From: Sphingobacterium micropteri
GTDB taxonomy: Bacteria > Bacteroidota > Bacteroidia > Sphingobacteriales > Sphingobacteriaceae
DNA length: 64,000 nt
NCBI RefSeq assembly: GCF_014692515.1
Contig: NZ_JACOIK010000011.1
Coordinates: 62,001 to 126,000, forward strand
Direction of reading: 5' to 3'
A program made the position numbers and the translations under genes. A model generated the notes under the pieces. It was not told the origin of the DNA, ran no database searches, and was given only the letters and a program-made list of their open reading frames with translations. Shown here one piece after another: positions 9,101-19,208 of the stretch. The first letter of the stretch is position 1. Each line of letters begins with the position of its first letter.

Positions 9101-10483
9101 ATGGCAAATATCAAACCTTCATTAGCTAAAGGTACGCGTGATTTCTCTCCTCGAGAAATGGAAAAGCGAAATTATATATTCAATACCTTAAGAACTGTCT
9201 TTAAGAAATTTGGTTATAACGAGATTCAAACCCCATCGTTCGAAAACTTATCAACCCTGACCGGGAAATACGGCGAAGAGGGCGATAAACTGATTTTTAA
9301 AATACTCAACTCTGGCGAGTATCTGGCGAAAACGCCAGCGGAGCTTTTGAATGTTAAATCGTCCAATAGGCTCATTCCTCATATTTCGGAAAAAGCGTTG
9401 CGTTACGATTTGACTGTACCCTTTGCCCGATACGTTGTTATGCATCAACACGAAATTGTACTTCCTTTCAAACGCTTTCAGATACAGCCGGTGTGGCGTG
9501 CAGATAGGCCACAGCGTGGGCGGTATAGGGAGTTTTATCAATGTGATGTCGACGTCGTGGGGTCTTCGTCGTTGCTTAATGAAGCAGAATTTGTATTGGT
9601 TTATCAAGAGGCGTTGAAGGCCTTGGGTTTGAAAGATTTTACAATAAAAATCAACAACCGTAAGATTTTATCCGGTATCGCGGAGGTAATCGGAAAACCG
9701 GAGTTGATGGTGGATATGACGGTGGCTATCGACAAGTTGGATAAGATCGGATTGGATGGCGTGAATAAGGAATTGCTAGGTCGTGGCTTTACGGAAGCAG
9801 ATTTGGAAGTTTTGAAACCGATCATTCTTCTCGGCGGTTCTAACATGGATAAACTGGCATCTTTAAAACAAGTGCTGGCTGCGTCCGCAATTGGTTTGCA
9901 AGGTGTTTCCGAAGTAGAAGATGTTTTTCGCTACCTGCGGGATTTTGGTGCAGCGAGCTTATTGGATCGTGAGGTAGAAGTCGATATTACGCTTGCACGT
10001 GGATTAAATTATTATACCGGCTGTATTTTTGAAGTAAAGACCAACGAAGTTTCGATGGGTAGTATCGGAGGCGGAGGAAGATATGATGACCTAACCGGGA
10101 TGTTCGGATTAAAAGATCTAACGGGGGTGGGTATTTCTTTTGGTGCCGATCGCATTTACGATGTATTGGAAGAATTGAATCTTTTCCCGGTTTCTTCTTC
10201 TACTTCGACCCAAGTACTTATTGCGAATTTTGGAGAAGAAGTCTATTCATATACTCTTCCTTTGTTGTATCAGCTTCGGGAGGCGAATGTTGCAGCAGAG
10301 CTCTATCCTACTGCTGCCAAGTTGAAGAAACAAATGGGGTATGCAGATGGAAAGCAAATTCCTTATGTACTGCTGGTGGGAGAGGAGGAGATAGCGTCTG
10401 GGATGTATTCGCTGAAAGATATGACATCGGGTGAGCAACAGAAGCTGCGGACCGACGAATTGATAGATTTGTTAAAGGGTTAG
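9101..10483 (+). CDS. hisS: Histidyl-tRNA synthetase
   Basis: Charges tRNA-His in the cytoplasm. The 460-residue protein shows class II motifs: the N-terminal 'KGTRDFSPREM', motif 2 'VWRADRPQRGRYREFYQCD', the HisA loop 'ARGLNYYTGCIFEV' and motif 3 'GVGISFGADR'. An anticodon-binding domain follows from about residue 365. It appears to be transcribed alone from a promoter immediately before its start. Confidence 0.98.
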   Translation: MANIKPSLAKGTRDFSPREMEKRNYIFNTLRTVFKKFGYNEIQTPSFENLSTLTGKYGEEGDKLIFKILNSGEYLAKTPAELLNVKSSNRLIPHISEKALRYDLTVPFARYVVMHQHEIVLPFKRFQIQPVWRADRPQRGRYREFYQCDVDVVGSSSLLNEAEFVLVYQEALKALGLKDFTIKINNRKILSGIAEVIGKPELMVDMTVAIDKLDKIGLDGVNKELLGRGFTEADLEVLKPIILLGGSNMDKLASLKQVLAASAIGLQGVSEVEDVFRYLRDFGAASLLDREVEVDITLARGLNYYTGCIFEVKTNEVSMGSIGGGGRYDDLTGMFGLKDLTGVGISFGADRIYDVLEELNLFPVSSSTSTQVLIANFGEEVYSYTLPLLYQLREANVAAELYPTAAKLKKQMGYADGKQIPYVLLVGEEEIASGMYSLKDMTSGEQQKLRTDELIDLLKG

Positions 10484-10543
10484 AAACCGCATAACTTCTT
10501 CACTTTCTAACTAAATATTGTTCAATATATCGTTATAAATGAT

Positions 10544-10551
10544 TAGATTTG
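10544..10551 (+). promoter_or_regulatory. Probable pdhA promoter, -7 element
   Basis: TAGATTTG matches TAnnTTTG exactly and lies 34 bases before the pdhA ATG. No convincing -33 TTTG stands at 19 bases. Confidence 0.45.
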
Positions 10552-10585
10552 TAGTCGGATTAGTTAAGAAATTCAATACTTCAAA

Positions 10586-11581
10586 ATGAGTTCAACACCT
10601 ATAACAAAAGAAACATACTTAGAATGGTATAAGTCTATGTTACTTATGCGTAAATTCGAGGAGAAAGCAGGCCAATTATATGGTCAGCAAAAAATCCGCG
10701 GATTTTGTCACCTTTACATTGGTCAAGAAGCTGTTATGGCAGGTACTATTTCTGCTACCAGGCCAGAGGATTCCGTTATAACATCTTACCGTGATCATGC
10801 GCATGCTTTGGCAAAAGGTATGTCTGCTAACGAATGTATGGCAGAGCTTTTTGGAAAAGCAACAGGTTGTTCGAAGGGTAAAGGTGGCTCCATGCACTTT
10901 TTCTCGAAAGAGCATAAAATGATGGGAGGACATGGCATCGTCGGTGGGCAGATCCCTTTGGGTGCAGGTATCGCTTTTGCAGAGCAATACTTGGGTACGG
11001 ACAATGTTAACGTATGTTTCATGGGTGATGGTGCTGTTCGTCAAGGAGCTTTAAACGAAGCTTTCAATATGGCAATGCTATGGAAATTACCGGTTATTTT
11101 TGTGTGTGAGAACAACGGATATGCAATGGGTACTTCGGTACAGCGTACCACAAATATGATGGATATCTATAAGATGGGACACGCTTTTGATATGCCTAGT
11201 GCTCCAGTAGATGGTATGGATCCGGTGGCGGTACACAATGCTATGGATGAGGCTGTGCAACGAGCTCGTGCTGGTGAAGGGCCGACTTTCTTAGAAATCC
11301 GTACGTATCGTTATAAAGGACACTCCATGTCCGATCCAGCTAAATACCGTACAAAAGAAGAATTAGAGGAATATAAAGGGAAAGACCCGCTGATTACGAC
11401 CAAAGCTGCTATTATGGAGAATAAATATGCGGATGAAGCTTGGTTTAAAGAGGTGGAAGCTGAAGTGAAGAAAGTAGTAGATGATGCGGTGAAGTTTGCA
11501 GAGGAATCTCCCTATCCAGATCCTTCAGCCATCTATGAAGATGTGTATGTACAAGAGGATTATCCTTTTATAAAGGAATGA
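10586..11581 (+). CDS. pdhA: Pyruvate dehydrogenase E1 component, alpha subunit
   Basis: With an E1 beta subunit it decarboxylates pyruvate and passes the acetyl group to lipoyl-E2. The 331-residue protein has the thiamine-diphosphate motif from 'GDGAVRQGALNEAFN' to 'VCENNGYAMGT', the 'HLYIGQEAV' region and the phosphorylation-loop region 'TYRYKGHSMSDPAKYR'. It is followed after 45 bases by the E2 gene. The E1 beta gene (pdhB), which often follows directly, is not in this window. Confidence 0.96.
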   Translation: MSSTPITKETYLEWYKSMLLMRKFEEKAGQLYGQQKIRGFCHLYIGQEAVMAGTISATRPEDSVITSYRDHAHALAKGMSANECMAELFGKATGCSKGKGGSMHFFSKEHKMMGGHGIVGGQIPLGAGIAFAEQYLGTDNVNVCFMGDGAVRQGALNEAFNMAMLWKLPVIFVCENNGYAMGTSVQRTTNMMDIYKMGHAFDMPSAPVDGMDPVAVHNAMDEAVQRARAGEGPTFLEIRTYRYKGHSMSDPAKYRTKEELEEYKGKDPLITTKAAIMENKYADEAWFKEVEAEVKKVVDDAVKFAEESPYPDPSAIYEDVYVQEDYPFIKE

Positions 11582-11626
11582 TTTAGCGAATTACTTTAAC
11601 TTAATAGATATAATCTACTATACAAT

Positions 11627-13297
11627 ATGGCTGAAGTAGTAAGAATGCCGAAAATGAGCGACACCATGACCGAAGGTGTAATTGCTAAATGGCACAAAAA
11701 AGTCGGTGATAAGGTAAACTCCGGGGATTTAATTGCCGAAGTTGAAACAGATAAAGCAACAATGGATTTTGAATCCTATCAAGAGGGAACATTGTTGTAC
11801 GTAGGCCCAAAAGAAGGTGAAGCGGTAGCAGTTGATGCTGTAATTGCCGTTTTGGGTGAAGAAGGTGAGGATTATAAAGCCTTATTGGAGGGAGATGGTT
11901 CATCATCTTCTAAAGAAGAGGCTAAAGAAGAAAAAGAAGATTCCACCAACGTCGAAGAAGGCGCTTCTGATGATGCTGGTGATGATTCTGCTTCTGTTTC
12001 CGCAGAAGATTTAGACTGTACGGTTATCACGATGCCGTTATTGAGTGATACCATGACCGAAGGCGTAATTGCCCAATGGAACTTTAAAGTAGGGGACGCC
12101 ATTAAATCTGACGACGCTATTGCAGATGTAGAAACCGATAAGGCAACGATGGAGGTAACTGCTTACGCAGAAGGTACATTGTTGTATATTGGTGTAGAAG
12201 CAGGGCAAGCTGCGAAAGTAAATGATATTATTGCTATCGTAGGGCCGGAAGGTACAGATGTAACGCCTTTATTAAAACAGAAATCAAGTGCTCCAACTAA
12301 AGCATCGACATCGGAAGGCGCTACGCAGGAAAAGGCTGAAACGAAACAAAAAGAAGAGGTTTCATCATCAAGTGATGCTTCTGGTGCATCCGATGATTCG
12401 CGCGTAAAAGCATCGCCGTTGGCTCGCAAAATTGCGAAAGATAAAGGCATCAATTTGAATGATGTAAAAGGTTCTGCTGATGGTGGACGGATTGTAAAGA
12501 AAGACGTAGAGAACTTTGTGCCAAAAGCAAAAGAGACAACTTCTGCACCTGCGTCGGTATCTGCTGCAGCAAGTACAGAAACCAAAACAATTTCTTTGCC
12601 ACAATATATCGGTGAAGAAAAATATACGGAGCAAAAAGTCTCGCAAATGCGTAAAACGATTGCTCGCCGTTTATCAGAATCCCTATTCACAGCGCCACAT
12701 TTCTATTTGACAATTTCAGTAGATATGGACAACGCTATGGAAGCACGTGGTCAAATTAATACGGTAGCGCCGGTGAAGGTATCGTTTAATGATATTGTTA
12801 TTAAGGCAGTTGCCGTAGCATTAAAACAACACCCTGCCGTAAATTCTTCATGGCAAGGGGATACGATTCGCTTTAATGAGCATGTGAACGTGGGTGTGGC
12901 CATGGCCGTAGAAGACGGCTTATTGGTGCCGGTTGTGCGTTTTGCTGATGGCAAGTCATTATCTCATATTTCAGCTGAAGTGAAGGAATACGGTCAGAAA
13001 GCAAAAGCGAAAAAGCTGCAACCATCAGATTGGGAAGGCTCAACTTTCACGGTATCCAATCTAGGGATGTTTGGAATAGACGAATTTACGTCTATTATTA
13101 ATTCACCTGATGGTGCTATCCTATCTGTAGGAGCTATCCAGCAGGTTCCTGTAGTGAAAAATGGTGCTGTTGTTCCGGGGAATGTCATGAAGCTAACACT
13201 AGGTTGTGATCACCGCGTGGTTGATGGTGCTACTGGAGCCGCATTCTTACAAACATTAAAAGGATTATTGGAAGCTCCAATTAGGCTTTTAGCGTAA
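11627..13297 (+). CDS. pdhC: Pyruvate dehydrogenase E2, dihydrolipoamide acetyltransferase, with two lipoyl domains
   Basis: The core subunit of the pyruvate dehydrogenase complex, which transfers acetyl to CoA. The 556 residues contain two lipoyl domains (about 1-78 with lipoylated Lys43 in 'ETDKATMDF', and about 131-207 with Lys172 in 'ETDKATMEV'). Acidic and Ser/Ala linkers follow each domain. A peripheral-subunit-binding domain (about 258-296, 'ASPLARKIAKDKGI') precedes the catalytic domain (about 325-556), which has the 'DHRVVDGATGA' active-site motif. A terminator follows, closing a pdhA-pdhC unit. Confidence 0.96.
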   Translation: MAEVVRMPKMSDTMTEGVIAKWHKKVGDKVNSGDLIAEVETDKATMDFESYQEGTLLYVGPKEGEAVAVDAVIAVLGEEGEDYKALLEGDGSSSSKEEAKEEKEDSTNVEEGASDDAGDDSASVSAEDLDCTVITMPLLSDTMTEGVIAQWNFKVGDAIKSDDAIADVETDKATMEVTAYAEGTLLYIGVEAGQAAKVNDIIAIVGPEGTDVTPLLKQKSSAPTKASTSEGATQEKAETKQKEEVSSSSDASGASDDSRVKASPLARKIAKDKGINLNDVKGSADGGRIVKKDVENFVPKAKETTSAPASVSAAASTETKTISLPQYIGEEKYTEQKVSQMRKTIARRLSESLFTAPHFYLTISVDMDNAMEARGQINTVAPVKVSFNDIVIKAVAVALKQHPAVNSSWQGDTIRFNEHVNVGVAMAVEDGLLVPVVRFADGKSLSHISAEVKEYGQKAKAKKLQPSDWEGSTFTVSNLGMFGIDEFTSIINSPDGAILSVGAIQQVPVVKNGAVVPGNVMKLTLGCDHRVVDGATGAAFLQTLKGLLEAPIRLLA

Positions 13298-13319
13298 TTG
13301 TTTTCATATTAATATAAAG

Positions 13320-13349
13320 AAAAGGACATCTATGGAAAGATGTCCTTTT
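13320..13349 (+). terminator. Rho-independent terminator after pdhC
   Basis: A 12-bp perfect stem (13320-13331 with 13338-13349) around the loop ATGGAA, running into TTTTT. It lies 23 bases after the pdhC stop. Confidence 0.85.
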
Positions 13350-13454
13350 TGTGTAAATGATAGCGAATAATTCTTGATTTTTTTCTTAATAAATATTAAT
13401 TTGGAGCGGTAACATTTATTTAATTAAACCGTAATATATCGGAGAGGCAGTTCA

Positions 13455-14651
13455 GTGAGTATACATTTTTTGAAGATCTTAATTATCAGTTTATTTGTCG
13501 GTTTGATGTCTTGTTCTTCGCCGGCAGCGAAGCAAAAGAAAGTAGAAGAGAAGCAACAAAAGCAACAAGAGAAGGATAGTATTGCGTTGGTTTACAATCC
13601 AGCAGATGCAGACCCTGAAATAGATGCTTTTATGCAGAATTTACATCGGAAATCGGCTTTTAACGGAAACGTATTGATCGCTAAAAAGGGAAAGATCATT
13701 TACCAAAATACATTTGGATGGGCAGACTACTTGCATAAAGATAGTCTGAAAATTACCTCGAAGTTTGAACTGGCTTCGGTTTCTAAACCGCTAACGGCAT
13801 TGGGTGTGCTGAAATTGGTGGAGGAAGAAAAATTACGATTGGATCAGACGGTGAACGATTTTTTTCCGGGTTTTCCATATTCGGGTATCACGATAAAGAT
13901 GCTATTAAGCCATCGCAGCGGTCTCCCGAATTATATTTATTTTTCGGAAGAGGCTTGGAAGGACAGGACAAAAGCGATGAATAACATGGATGCGATGGAT
14001 TTATTGATCGAACATAAACCTATGCGGTATGGAGCTCCTGATGGACGTTTTCATTATAATAATTCCAATTACATGGTGCTGGCTGCAATTGTAGAAAAAG
14101 TGACGGGCCAGGATTTCGCCGTGTACATGAAAGAATCGATCTTTAACCCAGCAGGTATGAAAAATACGGCGGTATTGTCGAAAGCGGTGTATGATAAGAT
14201 TCCGACAGATGTTGTCGGACATGACCGGGTGTGGAGAAGATCCGTAGTACAGAACTATTTGGATGGACCTGTTGGTGATAAAGGTATCTATAGTACCGTA
14301 CAAGACTTGTTTTTATTAGATATAGCGTTGAAAGAGGGGAGGATTGTCAATGAAGCGATATTAGACTCGGCTTATGTGCCCCGTAGTGACGCGAGACGTA
14401 GCCTTTTTAGCTACGGTTATGGTTGGCGAACATTTTCACCGGAAAAGGCACAGGTGGTTTATCACACCGGATGGTGGCACGGATTTCGCAATCTATATGT
14501 ACGGGATTTGACAAACGATATTACGATTGTCTTATTGTCCAATATGGTAAACGGTAGTTTAGTGAAACTAGACGACTTGTATAAGATTTTGAAAATGCCT
14601 ATTTTAAGGCAAAACGCTTATAGTGCAAATGGAGACTTTATTGTCAACTAA
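13455..14651 (+). CDS. Serine hydrolase lipoprotein, class C beta-lactamase-like
   Basis: A 398-residue exported lipoprotein of the beta-lactamase/D-alanyl-peptidase superfamily. The lipobox 'GLMSC' gives lipidated Cys20, followed by a charged Lys/Glu/Gln-rich linker (23-42). The catalytic SxxK is 'SVSK' at residues 108-111, the second motif is the 'YNNSN' segment near 200, and the third triad motif is 'HTG' near 338. Start is GTG at 13455; no better ATG precedes the signal peptide. Whether it is a peptidase, esterase or lactamase cannot be told from motifs. A CoA-binding gene follows after 14 bases. Confidence 0.88.
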   Translation: MSIHFLKILIISLFVGLMSCSSPAAKQKKVEEKQQKQQEKDSIALVYNPADADPEIDAFMQNLHRKSAFNGNVLIAKKGKIIYQNTFGWADYLHKDSLKITSKFELASVSKPLTALGVLKLVEEEKLRLDQTVNDFFPGFPYSGITIKMLLSHRSGLPNYIYFSEEAWKDRTKAMNNMDAMDLLIEHKPMRYGAPDGRFHYNNSNYMVLAAIVEKVTGQDFAVYMKESIFNPAGMKNTAVLSKAVYDKIPTDVVGHDRVWRRSVVQNYLDGPVGDKGIYSTVQDLFLLDIALKEGRIVNEAILDSAYVPRSDARRSLFSYGYGWRTFSPEKAQVVYHTGWWHGFRNLYVRDLTNDITIVLLSNMVNGSLVKLDDLYKILKMPILRQNAYSANGDFIVN

Positions 14652-14665
14652 CTTATGTTCAATTT

Positions 14666-15025
14666 ATGAAAAAGACACTTATCGTTGGTGCGAGCAATAA
14701 TCCTGCTCGATATGCTTATTTGGTAGCAAATAAGTTGGTTCGCAAGGGATACCCAATTGTGAACGTGGGAAGAAAAAAAGGAAAAGTAGCCGGCGTAGAT
14801 ATAGAGAATATGGATGATATCCATACAGATATTGATACGATTACATTGTACGTAGGGCCGCAGAATCAAGCTATTTATTATGATTATATTTTGCAGACAC
14901 AACCGAAACGGGTAATTTTTAATCCGGGCACAGAGAACGAGGATCTTAAACGACGGCTCGAAGAAGCAGGGATTGAGGCTGTGGAAGCTTGTACGCTTGT
15001 AATGCTGAATACCGAACAATATTAG
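14666..15025 (+). CDS. CoA-binding domain protein, YccU-like
   Basis: A 119-residue single-domain Rossmann-like protein. The nucleotide loop 'LIVGASNNPARYAY' is at residues 5-18, followed by 'YPIVNVGRKKGKVAG' and the family's 'FNPGTENEDL' segment near 88. Such proteins bind CoA in succinyl-CoA-synthetase relatives; their cellular role is not established. It lies 14 bases after the serine hydrolase and is separated from the ribosomal cluster by 264 bases. Confidence 0.85.
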   Translation: MKKTLIVGASNNPARYAYLVANKLVRKGYPIVNVGRKKGKVAGVDIENMDDIHTDIDTITLYVGPQNQAIYYDYILQTQPKRVIFNPGTENEDLKRRLEEAGIEAVEACTLVMLNTEQY

Positions 15026-15181
15026 TGCGGATATAATGTTGTACGCTGCAAAATACAAGAAAACGCGATAAGAGGCGTTTGATTTGGATTTTTTGGCCGT
15101 CAGGTAGATATAAATCTTGTGGAGATGCAACTCCTGTATCTCCATCATGTATTCTTGCATGAAAAAATAATTCGCTAACTA
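15026..15181 (+). other. Spacer upstream of the ribosomal cluster
   Basis: No gene seen, and in particular no room for rpsJ. It has a short GC-containing hairpin (AAACGC 15061-15066 with GCGTTT 15075-15080) followed by T-rich sequence, a weak terminator candidate. A second hairpin has 7-base arms at 15120-15126 and 15138-15144. Confidence 0.45.
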
Positions 15182-15212
15182 TTTGATACTTATAAAATTC
15201 TTTCTACCTTTG
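15182..15212 (+). promoter_or_regulatory. Ribosomal cluster promoter
   Basis: TTTG at 15182-15185, 19 bases, then TACCTTTG at 15205-15212. This is a full match to the Bacteroidetes promoter TTTG-N19-TAnnTTTG and the clearest promoter in the window. It precedes rplC by 77 bases. Confidence 0.8.
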
Positions 15213-15219
15213 CAATCCC

Positions 15220-15289
15220 TTTATGGGGGAAGTGTGTCTTGAGCGAAGCCCTACTGCTTCGATGGACGATTAATTAATTAATATATAAG
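15220..15289 (+). promoter_or_regulatory. rplC leader with hairpin
   Basis: The 5' leader of about 70 bases contains a hairpin with arms CGAAGC (15244-15249) and GCTTCG (15256-15261) around a 6-base loop. The outer bases GTC and GAC could also pair. Ribosomal operon leaders are often bound by one of the encoded proteins (L4 for S10 in E. coli). Whether that applies here is inference. Confidence 0.35.
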
Positions 15290-15907
15290 ATGTCAGGAAT
15301 TATTGGTAAAAAAGTAGGAATGACCAGCCTGTTCGATGCGGAAGGGAAGAACATCCCTTGTACAGTAATTGAGGCTGGGCCGTGCGTGGTTACGCAGATA
15401 CGTACGGTAGAAAAGGATGGCTATTCGGCTGTTCAACTTGGCTATGATGATGCCAAGGAAAAGAACACGACAGCTCCTTTAAAAGGACACTTTGCAAAAG
15501 CAGGGGTTAGTCCTAAGCGTAAGCTAGTTGAATTCAAAACCTTCGAGGATGAGAAACAACTAGGTGACACCGTGAATGTCACTATCTTTGAAGAAGGTGA
15601 GTACGTGGACGTGGTTGGTACTTCAAAAGGTAAGGGCTTCCAAGGTGTAATGAAGCGTCACGGATTTGGTGGTGTAGGTGGTGCGACTCACGGTCAGCAC
15701 AACAGGCTACGTGCTCCAGGTTCATTAGGTGCAGCTTCTTGGCCTTCCCGCGTATTCAAAGGAAAACGTATGGCAGGCCGTACAGGTGGTGATAGAGTAA
15801 AGATTCAGAACCTACAGGTTTTGAAAGTTTATCCTGAGCAAAACCTGATTGTTGTTAATGGTTCCGTTCCAGGAGCTAAAGGTTCTTATGTAATCGTAGA
15901 CAAATAG
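15290..15907 (+). CDS. rplC: 50S ribosomal protein L3
   Basis: A primary 23S rRNA-binding protein of the large subunit. It has 205 residues, with '[17 protein letters not shown]' at the N-terminus and the conserved long loop '[20 protein letters not shown]'. It is the first gene of the cluster and has its own promoter. rpsJ, which usually precedes it, is absent. Confidence 0.98.
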   Translation: MSGIIGKKVGMTSLFDAEGKNIPCTVIEAGPCVVTQIRTVEKDGYSAVQLGYDDAKEKNTTAPLKGHFAKAGVSPKRKLVEFKTFEDEKQLGDTVNVTIFEEGEYVDVVGTSKGKGFQGVMKRHGFGGVGGATHGQHNRLRAPGSLGAASWPSRVFKGKRMAGRTGGDRVKIQNLQVLKVYPEQNLIVVNGSVPGAKGSYVIVDK

Positions 15908-15912
15908 TAGAG

Positions 15913-16542
15913 ATGGAAGTTAATGTATTAAATTTATCAGGTAAAGAAACAGGTGCCAAGGTGCAGCTTCCTGAGTCTGTATTCGGTGTAGAGCCAAACG
16001 ACCATGCGATCTATTTGGATGTGAAACAATACTTAGCGAACCAACGCCAAGGAACACACAAATCCAAACAACGTAACGAAATCGCGGGTTCTACTCGTAA
16101 ATTACACAAACAAAAAGGTACTGGTGGTGCCCGCGCGGGTTCTATCAAATCTCCATTGTTTAATGGTGGTGGTCGTGTATTTGGTCCACAGCCTCGTGAC
16201 TATTCGTTCAAATTGAACAAAAAAATGAAGCAGGTAGCGCGCAAATCTGCATTGAGCTATAAAGCTCAGGAGAACAATATATTGGTGTTGGACGATGTAA
16301 ACTTCGACGCGATCAAAACCAAAAATTATGTATCGTTCATCAATGCATTAAATTGTGCCGATGAGAAAACACTTCTCGTATTACCAGCAGAAAACAAGAA
16401 CGTTTATTTATCAAGCAGAAACTTGAAGAAAACAAAAGTTATTGTTGCAGCAGAATTAAATACGTATGACGTATTAAATGCTACAAAGCTGTTGTTGACG
16501 GCAGATTCTGTTAAAACTTTGGAGGAAGCATTCGCTAAATAA
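15913..16542 (+). CDS. rplD: 50S ribosomal protein L4
   Basis: The 209-residue L4 has the conserved extended-loop sequence '[18 protein letters not shown]' and '[13 protein letters not shown]', which lines the exit tunnel. In other bacteria L4 also represses its own operon. It starts 5 bases after rplC and ends 1 base before rplW. Confidence 0.98.
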   Translation: MEVNVLNLSGKETGAKVQLPESVFGVEPNDHAIYLDVKQYLANQRQGTHKSKQRNEIAGSTRKLHKQKGTGGARAGSIKSPLFNGGGRVFGPQPRDYSFKLNKKMKQVARKSALSYKAQENNILVLDDVNFDAIKTKNYVSFINALNCADEKTLLVLPAENKNVYLSSRNLKKTKVIVAAELNTYDVLNATKLLLTADSVKTLEEAFAK

Positions 16543-16543
16543 T

Positions 16544-16834
16544 ATGGAAATTATCAAAAAACCTATTTTAACAGAGAAAGCTTCGTTATTGACGGAGAAA
16601 TTAAACCGTTACGCTTTCAAAGTTGACCACAGAGCAAATAAAATTCAGATTAAACAAGCTGTAGAAGAAATGTTTGGTGTGACTGTTTTGGCAGTTAACA
16701 CCGCGGTTGTTGCCGGTAAAGCAAAAAGCCGTTATACAAAAGCAGGTTTTGTATCTGGAAGAGCTCCTAAATATAAAAAGGCCATCATTACAGTTAAAGA
16801 TGGTGAAACTATTGACTTTTACAGTACACTATAA
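16544..16834 (+). CDS. rplW: 50S ribosomal protein L23
   Basis: A 96-residue L23, the docking site for trigger factor and SRP at the tunnel exit. It shows 'IIKKPILTEKASLL' and 'YAFKVDHRANKIQIKQAVEEMFGV', both family hallmarks. Tightly packed between rplD and rplB. Confidence 0.98.
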   Translation: MEIIKKPILTEKASLLTEKLNRYAFKVDHRANKIQIKQAVEEMFGVTVLAVNTAVVAGKAKSRYTKAGFVSGRAPKYKKAIITVKDGETIDFYSTL

Positions 16835-16840
16835 TAAGAA

Positions 16841-17667
<827 letters not shown>

Positions 17668-17668
<1 letters not shown>

Positions 17669-17934
17669 TGGCTCGTTCAATTAAAAAAGGTCCTTATATC
17701 GATCACAACTTAGAAAGAAAAGTTCTTTCTATGAATGAAACAAACAAAAAATCAGTAATCAAAACATGGTCTCGTAGATCAATGATTTCACCTGATTTTG
17801 TTGGCCATACCTTCGCAGTGCACAACGGGAATAAGTTCATCCCTGTTTATGTAACAGAAAATATGGTTGGTCACAAGCTTGGTGAATTCGCGCCTACGCG
17901 TACATTCAAAGGCCACGCAGAAAAGAAAAAATAA
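17668..17934 (+). CDS. rpsS: 30S ribosomal protein S19
   Basis: The 88-residue S19 forms the 30S head with S13. The N-terminus '[15 protein letters not shown]' and '[22 protein letters not shown]' are diagnostic. Its ATG shares one base with the rplB stop. Confidence 0.98.
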
Positions 17935-17941
17935 TTAGGTA

Positions 17942-18373
17942 ATGGAAGCAACAAAAAAACTCAAAAAATCTGTCTTAATCAGACAGCGCAAAGAGCAGGA
18001 AAAAGCTCAAGTAGGAGGAGCTTCTACTGCCAAGTTATTGAACTGCCCTACTTCACCGCGTAAAATGCGTTTAGTGGTAGATCTTATCCGCGGCGAAAAA
18101 GTGGAATCGGCTCTTTATATCTTGAAGCATTCTGGAAAAGAAGCTGCTGCTCGTGTTGAGAAATTATTATTATCAGCGATCAAAAACTGGGAAGCAAAGA
18201 ATGAAGGTGCTTCTTTGGAAGACAGCGCTTTGTATGTGAAAGAAATACAGGTAGGCGGAGGTCGTCAATTGAAGAGATTGCGTCCAGCTCCACAAGGTCG
18301 TGGCTATAGAATTCGTAAACGTTCAAACCATGTAACTTTGGTCGTAGATAGTTTAAATAACGTAAACAACTAA
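17942..18373 (+). CDS. rplV: 50S ribosomal protein L22
   Basis: L22 of 143 residues, about 30 longer than the E. coli form because of a basic N-terminal extension ('[20 protein letters not shown]'). The core has '[20 protein letters not shown]' and the tunnel-loop region '[18 protein letters not shown]'. It starts 7 bases after rpsS. Confidence 0.97.
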   Translation: MEATKKLKKSVLIRQRKEQEKAQVGGASTAKLLNCPTSPRKMRLVVDLIRGEKVESALYILKHSGKEAAARVEKLLLSAIKNWEAKNEGASLEDSALYVKEIQVGGGRQLKRLRPAPQGRGYRIRKRSNHVTLVVDSLNNVNN

Positions 18374-18384
18374 TTTAGATAAGA

Positions 18385-19185
18385 ATGGGACAAAAGGCAA
18401 ATCCAATAGGTAGCAGATTAGGGATCATCAAAGGATGGGACTCTAATTGGTTCGGAGGCAACAACTATTCTGATAAGTTAGTTGAGGACGAAAAAATCAG
18501 AAAATATCTTTCTGTACGTATCGCAAAAGGAGGCGTAGCAAAAGTTGTTATTGAAAGAACTTTGAAGCGCATCACAGTTACTATTCACACGGCTCGTCCG
18601 GGAATCGTTATCGGTAAAGGCGGTCAAGAAGTTGACAAGATTAAAGAAGAGTTGAAAAAATTGACGAAAAAAGACGTTCAAATCAACATCTTTGAAATCA
18701 AACGCCCAGAGCTTGATGCGAAATTGGTAGCAGAAGGTATTGCTAAACAATTAGAAGCACGTATTTCATTCCGTCGTGCAATGAAAACAGCAATTGCTTC
18801 AACCATGCGTATGGGTGCCGAAGGTATCAAGGTAATGTGTTCAGGTCGTTTGGGTGGTGCTGAAATGGCACGTACCGAACAATATAAAGAAGGAAGAACG
18901 CCTTTGCATACATTACGTGCTGACATCGACTATGCATTAGCAGAGGCCTTGACTACTTACGGTAAAATCGGTGTGAAAGTTTGGATCTGTAAAGGTGAAG
19001 TTTACGGTAAACGTGACCTATCCCCTAATATCGGACAAACGTCTAACACGAAAACCCGTGGTGGAAACGAAGGCGGAGGCGGAGGCGATCGTCGTGACAA
19101 CCGTAAAGGCGGTGGACGCGGTGGAAATCGTGGTGGAAGCAATCGTGACCGTGGCGGAAACCGTGGTGGTTCAAACAGAGGATAA
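18385..19185 (+). CDS. rpsC: 30S ribosomal protein S3 with RGG-like C-terminal tail
   Basis: S3 binds the 30S head near the mRNA entry channel. The KH domain ('[16 protein letters not shown]') and C-terminal domain ('[13 protein letters not shown]' to 'KVWICKGE') fill residues 1-212. The remaining ~54 residues are a low-complexity Gly/Arg/Asn/Asp tail with repeated RGGN and GGNRGG units. Such tails occur in Bacteroidetes S3, but the RGG repeats here are pronounced and the DNA is correspondingly repetitive (about 19060-19180). Confidence 0.97.
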   Translation: MGQKANPIGSRLGIIKGWDSNWFGGNNYSDKLVEDEKIRKYLSVRIAKGGVAKVVIERTLKRITVTIHTARPGIVIGKGGQEVDKIKEELKKLTKKDVQINIFEIKRPELDAKLVAEGIAKQLEARISFRRAMKTAIASTMRMGAEGIKVMCSGRLGGAEMARTEQYKEGRTPLHTLRADIDYALAEALTTYGKIGVKVWICKGEVYGKRDLSPNIGQTSNTKTRGGNEGGGGGDRRDNRKGGGRGGNRGGSNRDRGGNRGGSNRG

Positions 19186-19208
19186 TTAATTAATAGATTA
19201 AAACAGAT

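Noticed and set aside
11872-12690. Long minus-strand ORFs inside the pdhC gene
   Set aside because: They are mirror frames of the lipoyl and linker regions, have no ribosome site or family motif, and the plus-strand gene is certain.
14648-15160. 170-codon minus-strand ORF over the CoA-binding gene
   Set aside because: Antisense shadow of a recognised gene and hydrophobic by chance of AT-rich sequence.
15020-15290. Search for rpsJ or a tRNA before rplC
   Set aside because: No ORF of about 100 codons and no cloverleaf could be formed; only hairpins and a promoter are present.
19060-19185. Possible CRISPR-like or tandem repeat array
   Set aside because: The repeats encode the in-frame RGG tail of S3 and have no unique spacers.
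18995-19189. Val/Ala-rich plus-strand ORF over the rpsC tail
   Set aside because: Alternate frame of the Gly/Arg repeats in S3.
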